Shown piece by piece: positions 59,398-64,000 of a stretch of 64,000 bases of DNA. The notes below the pieces were generated by a model. That model searched no databases and was not told the DNA's origin. It saw only the letters and a program-made list of their open reading frames with translations. The DNA comes from Accumulibacter phosphatis (lineage in GTDB: Bacteria > Pseudomonadota > Gammaproteobacteria > Burkholderiales > Rhodocyclaceae), in NCBI RefSeq assembly GCF_000024165.1, contig NC_013194.1, forward strand, positions 868,001 through 932,000, written 5' to 3'. How positions within the stretch are numbered: position 1 is the first letter of the stretch; each line of letters opens with the position of its first letter. A program made the position numbers and the translations under genes.

Positions 59398-60552
59398 CTA
59401 CAGCCAGGCGCGGGCGCCCCAGATCATTCGCCTGGCGACGAAGTGCCGGAGTGGCGGGAAGAGATCGAGCGCCTGCAGGCCAAGCCCGCGCGCGCAGCGC
59501 AGCGGCGCCAGGTCGTTGGAGAAGAGGCGCACGATACCGTCGGTAAATGCCATGCTTCCCTGGCGGTCGAGGCGACGCCCACGGGCGTAGCTGGCCAGCG
59601 TTCCGGCAGCTCCGGCGTCGCCACCGGTCTTGCCCAGCAAGGCCTCGGCGAGTTCGCACGCGTCGCGCAGACCGAGGTTGAAGCCCTGGCCGGAGACCGG
59701 GTGCAGGCTTTGCGCGGCATTGCCGATCCATACCTGGCGGGAAGCGCTGACCTGTCGGCGAACGCGTAGCGCCAAAGGGAAGCTGGCGCGCGCGCCGCTG
59801 GCGACAAAATCGAGACGACCGCCGAACTGGGCGCGCAGGGCGGCGAGAAAAGGAGACTCGTCGAGGGCAAGGAGTTGCCTGGCCTTGTCAGGCGGTACGG
59901 TAAACACCACCGAGTAATCCTGTCCAAGCGGTAACAGGGCGAGCGGACCGTCGGGCGTAAAGCGTTCCCAGGCGCGGTGCGCGTGCCCCGGGACGGGGCG
60001 CACTTCGGCAACGACGGCGTGCTGCCGGTAGTCGCTGACGCGGACGTCGGCCTCGTCTCCCGGCGTGCCTTCGGCATGCACGACGAGTTGCGCGGCGACG
60101 CCGTGCTCAGCGCCGTCGCCGGCCAGCCTGATTTCGGCAGCTTCGCCGCCGGTCGTCAGGCTGATCAGGGCGTGCTCGTTCAGCAAGTGCGCCGGATCGA
60201 TGCGCGCAGCGAGGGTGGCGGCCAGGTCGCGGTAGCGCATCACGTAGCCGAGCGCCGGCAGGTCATAGTCGTCGGCGTCGATGACCGTGCGGCCGAAGCC
60301 GGTGCGCTGCGACACATGGATCGAACGAATCGGCGTGCCGGCGCCGGCGTTCCAGGCGCCGAGGTGTTCGAGGAGTTGTCGGCTACCGTGTGACAGCGCC
60401 AGGGCCCGCGGATCGGTCTCCCAGGCGCCGCGCCGGCGATTGTCGATCAGCAGGACGCTGTACGGACCACCGGCGAGGGCCAGTGCCAGAGTCATGCCGA
60501 CCGGGCCGGCGCCGATGATGGCGATGTCCACCCGGCTGCTGCTCTCAGTCAT
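59398..60552 (-). CDS. UbiH/UbiF-family FAD-dependent monooxygenase
   Basis: Flavoprotein hydroxylase of 384 residues acting on a ubiquinone precursor ring. It has the dinucleotide motif IAIIGAGPVGMTLALALAG, the mid-region RYRDLAATLAARI and the family signature GNAAQSLHPVSGQGFNLGLR. Which ring position it hydroxylates cannot be decided; betaproteobacterial members of this group vary. Its ATG lies eight bases inside the end of pepP, so it is the last gene of amgK-murU-pepP-ubiH. ubiK at 1.5 kb is another ubiquinone gene. Confidence 0.9.
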   Translation of the reverse strand: MTESSSRVDIAIIGAGPVGMTLALALAGGPYSVLLIDNRRRGAWETDPRALALSHGSRQLLEHLGAWNAGAGTPIRSIHVSQRTGFGRTVIDADDYDLPALGYVMRYRDLAATLAARIDPAHLLNEHALISLTTGGEAAEIRLAGDGAEHGVAAQLVVHAEGTPGDEADVRVSDYRQHAVVAEVRPVPGHAHRAWERFTPDGPLALLPLGQDYSVVFTVPPDKARQLLALDESPFLAALRAQFGGRLDFVASGARASFPLALRVRRQVSASRQVWIGNAAQSLHPVSGQGFNLGLRDACELAEALLGKTGGDAGAAGTLASYARGRRLDRQGSMAFTDGIVRLFSNDLAPLRCARGLGLQALDLFPPLRHFVARRMIWGARAWL

Positions 60553-61852
60553 GGCGCATCACCTCCTCGATCTCGGCGATGGTCCGTGGCGCACTGGTGT
60601 AGACCGTGCACCCGTCGGCATTGACGAAGACGTCGTCCTCGATGCGCACGGCGATGCCATGCAGATGCCTGGGGACGGGTTCCCCGGGGCGGAAGTAGAG
60701 GCCCGGTTCGACGGTCAGCGCCATTCCCGGAGTCAGCCTGACCCAGTCGTCGTCGGTGGCGCCGGTTCTGTAGTCGCCGACGTCGTGTACGTCGAGGCCC
60801 AGCCAATGGCCGGTGCGGTGCATGTACCAGGGCTTGTACGCTTCGCTTTCGATCGCGCCATCGACGCTGCCGGTGAGCACCTTGAGATCGATCAGTCCCT
60901 GCGTCAGAACCCGCAGGGCGGCCAGGTGATAGTCGGTGAACGCGGCGCCGGGCCGCACCGCGGCGATTGCCGCCTGCTGCGCGGCGAGGACGATCTCGTA
61001 GACCTCGCGCTGGACCGCGCTGAAACGGCCGCCGACGGGAAAGGTGCGGGTGATGTCGGAAGCGTAGCCGCTGACTTCGCAGCCGGCATCGATGAGCACC
61101 AGCGAATGGCCGGCCAGCAACTTGTTGTTGTCGACGTAATGCAGGATGCAGGCGTTGGCACCGCCGGCGACGATTGGGGTATAGGCATGTCCGTCGGCTC
61201 CGCGTCGGCGAAACTCATAGGCGAGTTCGGCCTCGAGTTCGTATTCGGCCATTCCCGGTCGGCAGGCGCGCATGGCGCGGACGTGGCCAGCCGAGGCGAT
61301 GTCCGCGGCCTGGCGCATGGTGTCGATCTCGTGCGCATCCTTGGTCAGTCGCATCTGGTCGAGAACGCCCCGCAAGTCGCGGATTTCGTTTGGTGCGCGC
61401 GTGCCGTTGCGGCTCTGGGCGCGCACCGCATTCAGTGCGTCGGCGATTCGCTGGTCCCAGTCCGCGTCGTGACCGAGCGAGTGCCAGAGCGCGCTGCGGT
61501 TGGCGAGCAGTTCGGGCAGCATCCGTTCGAGGCTGACTATCGGATACGCCTCGGAAAAATCGAAAGCCTGACGCGCGGTCTCGGGTCCGTAGCGGAAACC
61601 GTCCCAGGTCTCGCGCTCTTCGTTCTTTTCTCGGCAGAACAGTATCGATTTCGGTTGCGTGCCACCGACGAGAACGATCACCGCATCGGGTTCGGGAAAG
61701 CCGCTGAGATACCAGAAATAGCTGTCGAAGCGGTAGGGATAGTGCGCGTCCCGGTTGCGCACGCGCTCCGGTGCCGTGGGGATGACGGCGACACCGTCAC
61801 CGATTTGCGCCAGCAGTTGCTGACGGCGCCTGACGTAGTGGTGATGGTTCAT
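60545..61852 (-). CDS. pepP: Xaa-Pro aminopeptidase (aminopeptidase P)
   Basis: Dimetal peptidase removing the first residue before proline. The 435-residue protein has the N-terminal creatinase-like domain (YRFDSYFWYLSGFPEPDAV) and metal ligands in LIDAGCEVSGYASDITRTFP (two Asp), HRTGHWLGLDVHD, LTVEPGLYF and VRIEDDVFV. A long C-terminal catalytic domain and length are typical. It overlaps murU by four bases upstream and the ubiH-like gene by eight downstream. Confidence 0.95.
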   Translation of the reverse strand: MNHHHYVRRRQQLLAQIGDGVAVIPTAPERVRNRDAHYPYRFDSYFWYLSGFPEPDAVIVLVGGTQPKSILFCREKNEERETWDGFRYGPETARQAFDFSEAYPIVSLERMLPELLANRSALWHSLGHDADWDQRIADALNAVRAQSRNGTRAPNEIRDLRGVLDQMRLTKDAHEIDTMRQAADIASAGHVRAMRACRPGMAEYELEAELAYEFRRRGADGHAYTPIVAGGANACILHYVDNNKLLAGHSLVLIDAGCEVSGYASDITRTFPVGGRFSAVQREVYEIVLAAQQAAIAAVRPGAAFTDYHLAALRVLTQGLIDLKVLTGSVDGAIESEAYKPWYMHRTGHWLGLDVHDVGDYRTGATDDDWVRLTPGMALTVEPGLYFRPGEPVPRHLHGIAVRIEDDVFVNADGCTVYTSAPRTIAEIEEVMRHD

Positions 61853-62544
61853 GAGGATGGCACCAGTTCCCTATCCAGTTCGGCGAGACGTTCGGGTGTC
61901 CCGACGTCGACCCAGCGACCGCTGTGTCGCTCGCCGCGGATCAATCCACGCGCTATTCCGTGGTCGAGCAGTGGGCGCAGCTTCATCATCGCGCCGACCT
62001 GTACGGCGGCGAAGAAGTCTGGCCGGAAGATGCCGATGCCGGCGTAGGTGAGGGTGTGTTCGCTGTCGCTTGCCGCATACCGGACGATGTTTCCGGCCAG
62101 GCAGAAGTCGCCGCCGGGATGGTGTGACGGATTGTCGACGAGAACCAGATGGGCGGCGCGCTGCGGGTCGAGGGTGTCCGCCAGCCGTGGCGCGGCGGCG
62201 AAGTCCCAGTCGCACCAGACATCGCCATTGATCGCCAGGAACGCCCGGTCGCCGAGCAGCGGCAGCGCCGCGGCGATGCCGCCGGCGGTCTCCAGCGCTC
62301 CCGCGGGTTCCGGCGAGTAGGTGATGTGCAGGCCGTAGGCGTTCCCGTCGCCGAGCGTCGCGACGATCTGTTCGCCGAGATGCGAGTGGTTGATGACGAC
62401 ATTGCGGTATCCGGCTGCCGCGAGCCGCTCCAGGTGCCAGACGATCAACGGCTTGCCGCCGGCCCGCAGCAGGGGCTTCGGCGTCGTGTCGGTGAGTGGC
62501 CGCAGACGTTCGCCGCGACCGGCGGCGAGGATCATGGCTTTCAT
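61849..62544 (-). CDS. murU: N-acetylmuramate alpha-1-phosphate uridylyltransferase MurU
   Basis: Nucleotidyltransferase that converts MurNAc 1-phosphate to UDP-MurNAc in the recycling route that bypasses the fosfomycin target. The 231-residue protein begins MKAMILAAGRGERLRPLTD with TPKPLLRAGGKPLI and has the metal aspartate in AINGDVWCDWD. It shares one base with the amgK stop (TGATG) and overlaps pepP by four. Neighbouring amgK makes this assignment firmer than for a lone nucleotidyltransferase. Confidence 0.93.
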   Translation of the reverse strand: MKAMILAAGRGERLRPLTDTTPKPLLRAGGKPLIVWHLERLAAAGYRNVVINHSHLGEQIVATLGDGNAYGLHITYSPEPAGALETAGGIAAALPLLGDRAFLAINGDVWCDWDFAAAPRLADTLDPQRAAHLVLVDNPSHHPGGDFCLAGNIVRYAASDSEHTLTYAGIGIFRPDFFAAVQVGAMMKLRPLLDHGIARGLIRGERHSGRWVDVGTPERLAELDRELVPSS

Positions 62545-63587
62545 CAGAAGGTGTAGCCGAGGTCGACCTGGCGGTTCTCGATGCGGTCGAGGAGTCTGGC
62601 GAGCGGCCGCAGCTCGTGGTAGCGCTGGCAGGTCCGGCGTAGATAGCCCAGCACGCGCGGCATGTCGCCAAGGTAGTCGGTCTTCCCGTCGCGGTGACAG
62701 AGGCGGGCGAAAATACCGAGTACCTTGAGCTGGCGCTGCGCTCCCATCCATTCGTAATCCCGGTAGAAGTCGTGGAAGTCCGCCGGCACCGGCAGTCCGG
62801 CGCGCCGCGCGGCTTCCCAGTAGCGGATCACGAAGTCGAGTTCCTGATCTTCCGGCCAGTCGATGTAGGCGTCGCGATAGAGCGAGACGAGGTCGTAGGT
62901 GAGCGGGCCGTACACGGCGTCCTGGAAATCGAGAATACCCGGGTTGGCCGGGAAGCCGGCAGACGCAGAGGGTGCGTCGCCGTCGACGAGCATCAGGTTG
63001 CGCGAGTGGTAGTCGCGATGCACGAAGACTTGCGCCTGCCCCAGGTTGTTGGCGAGGATCGCGGCAAAGGCCGTCTGCAGGGTCTGCTTTGTCTGCTCGT
63101 CGAGCGTCAGGCCAAGGTGGCGTGTCAGGTACCAGTCGGGGAAGAGCGCCAGTTCATGGTCCAGCAGCCGGCGGTCGTAGTTGGCAAGGACTCCGGGCCG
63201 GCTGGCCAGCTGGATGGCCACGAGGGCGCTGTTGGCATCGCCATAGAGTCGGGGCGCCGTCGTTCTGTCCTGCAGGGCACTCAGGTAGGTCGTGCCGCCG
63301 AGGTCCGAGAGAAGCAGGAACCCCTGTTCAAGATCCTGAGCGAGCACTTCCGGGACATGCACGCCCGCCACGCCGAACAAGCTGGCGACCTTCAGGAAGG
63401 GGCGGCAGTCCTCCTTGTCGGGCGGCGCGTCCATGACGATGCGCGTGCCTCCATCCGGCAGGCTGACCCGAAAGTAACGTCGAAAGCTCGCGTCAGCCGA
63501 AGCGGGTTCGAGGCCGATCTCCTGTCCGGGGAAGCGCGGCGACAGCATTTCATGGATCCAGTCACGCAACAGGGCGGTACGCGGCAT
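62544..63587 (-). CDS. amgK: N-acetylmuramate/N-acetylglucosamine kinase AmgK
   Basis: Anomeric sugar kinase that phosphorylates recovered MurNAc or GlcNAc at C1, feeding MurU. The 347-residue protein has an aminoglycoside-phosphotransferase fold with the catalytic loop VFVHRDYHSRNLMLVDGD and the metal-binding ILDFQDAVYGPLTYDLVSL. AAGGAGAAG eight bases before the ATG is a strong ribosome-binding site. It heads the leftward operon and is divergent from lptD, as in many proteobacteria. Confidence 0.94.
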   Translation of the reverse strand: MPRTALLRDWIHEMLSPRFPGQEIGLEPASADASFRRYFRVSLPDGGTRIVMDAPPDKEDCRPFLKVASLFGVAGVHVPEVLAQDLEQGFLLLSDLGGTTYLSALQDRTTAPRLYGDANSALVAIQLASRPGVLANYDRRLLDHELALFPDWYLTRHLGLTLDEQTKQTLQTAFAAILANNLGQAQVFVHRDYHSRNLMLVDGDAPSASAGFPANPGILDFQDAVYGPLTYDLVSLYRDAYIDWPEDQELDFVIRYWEAARRAGLPVPADFHDFYRDYEWMGAQRQLKVLGIFARLCHRDGKTDYLGDMPRVLGYLRRTCQRYHELRPLARLLDRIENRQVDLGYTF

Positions 63588-63612
63588 GCCGCTTCTCCTT
63601 GGGCGATGATGC

Positions 63613-63618
63613 TAAAAT
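63613..63618 (+). promoter_or_regulatory. Candidate extended -10 for lptD
   Basis: TGC-TAAAAT at 63610-63618 fits an extended -10 element 83 bases before the lptD ATG. No -35 hexamer is evident. The adjacent TGATTTTACC is the most AT-rich part of this 113-base divergent spacer. Confidence 0.4.
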
Positions 63619-63700
63619 GGCGTGATTTTACCATCCGACCCGCCGGCCAAACCGCCGCCGGGGACAACCACCTGCAGTACTCTACTCTGACCTCTACGGA

Positions 63701-64000
63701 ATGACGTGTCCCTACCGGCCCAAGCCGCTCACCCTGATCTTCTGCTGTGCCGGCACGCTGGCTGCCGGTTTCGCGGGCCAGGTAGAGGCGCAACCGCCGG
63801 CTTTGTTCCGTGTCGATCCTGCCCTGCTCGGCTTGCCGCCAATCAAGGTGGATCGACCGCCGGTGGCGGCACCGGCGGACCGGCCGGGGGCCGAGGCCAG
63901 ACCGGTGGAGGAGGTCAGTGTCGAAACGCGGCCGCTGCCAGCACCGCCGGCCGCCGCCGCGGCTCGCGAGGCCCGGCCGGCAGCGGTCGTTCAACAAGCG
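63701..64000 (+). CDS. lptD: LPS-assembly protein LptD, N-terminal fragment
   Basis: The first 100 codons of an exported protein, cut by the window edge. A signal peptide (LTLIFCCAGTLAAGFAGQVEA) is followed by ALFRVDPALLGLPP and then a Pro/Ala-rich low-complexity linker (about residues 50-100). No barrel or jellyroll sequence is reached. The LptD assignment rests mainly on position, divergent from amgK-murU, where lptD is very commonly found, and on the similar N-termini of betaproteobacterial LptD. Confidence is therefore moderate. Confidence 0.65.
   Translation, partial: MTCPYRPKPLTLIFCCAGTLAAGFAGQVEAQPPALFRVDPALLGLPPIKVDRPPVAAPADRPGAEARPVEEVSVETRPLPAPPAAAAAREARPAAVVQQA

Overview
The window is a GC-rich, gene-dense stretch of bacterial chromosome with about 61 recognisable protein-coding genes, one tRNA gene and two decayed genes. 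I see no CRISPR array, insertion sequence, prophage or rRNA. Gene content and order point to a betaproteobacterium, most likely Rhodocyclales and possibly close to Candidatus Accumulibacter. Examples are the porin-glnK pair, ubiK-comM, coaE-zapD, rplU-rpmA-obg-proB, pilSR-ampD, hemCD(XY), dusB-fis-purH, minCDE and amgK-murU beside lptD. The lineage is an inference from family knowledge; no database was searched.

Layout. 0-6 kb: a nitrogen-type porin/PII operon behind a sigma-54 promoter, ubiK, comM and two convergent MFS transporters. 6-13 kb: a BamE-like lipoprotein, an S-adenosylmethionine decarboxylase, a TrpB2-type synthase, a SPOR protein, coaE, zapD, an MFS transporter and an acetyltransferase. 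13-18.6 kb: an LPS-kinase/methyltransferase pair, proB, obg, rpmA and rplU read leftward, and ispB plus tRNA-Pro read rightward from a compact divergent promoter. 18.7-23.8 kb: pilS-pilR-ampD and an aminotransferase. 23.9-28.4 kb: GTP-type PEP carboxykinase and malic enzyme, divergent across a 364-base control region. 28.5-31 kb: a patatin-like lipase and a PBP7-type endopeptidase.

31.3-40 kb: a sulfate ABC transporter (sbp, cysT, cysW, cysA), followed by a tightly packed trio: a small periplasmic phosphate-binding-like protein, an outer-membrane barrel and a membrane GGDEF/EAL protein. I regard this trio as the best candidate for an under-described system. 40-44 kb: hemA-prfA-prmC, grxD and an AhpD-like protein. 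44.3-48.5 kb: a second BamE-like lipoprotein, argH followed by a Ser/Thr kinase fused to a cyclic-nucleotide-binding domain, and a dihaem cytochrome c.

48.8-52.8 kb: hemC-hemD followed by hemX and hemY, both broken by internal deletions and reading-frame lesions, then convergent hemF. 52.9-57.2 kb: a leftward dusB-fis-purH-purD series. 57.3-63.6 kb: minCDE and the operon amgK-murU-pepP-ubiH-like. The right edge holds the start of lptD. Three tetrapyrrole loci (hemA, hemCD, hemF) lie in this window, and cell-envelope functions are unusually well represented.
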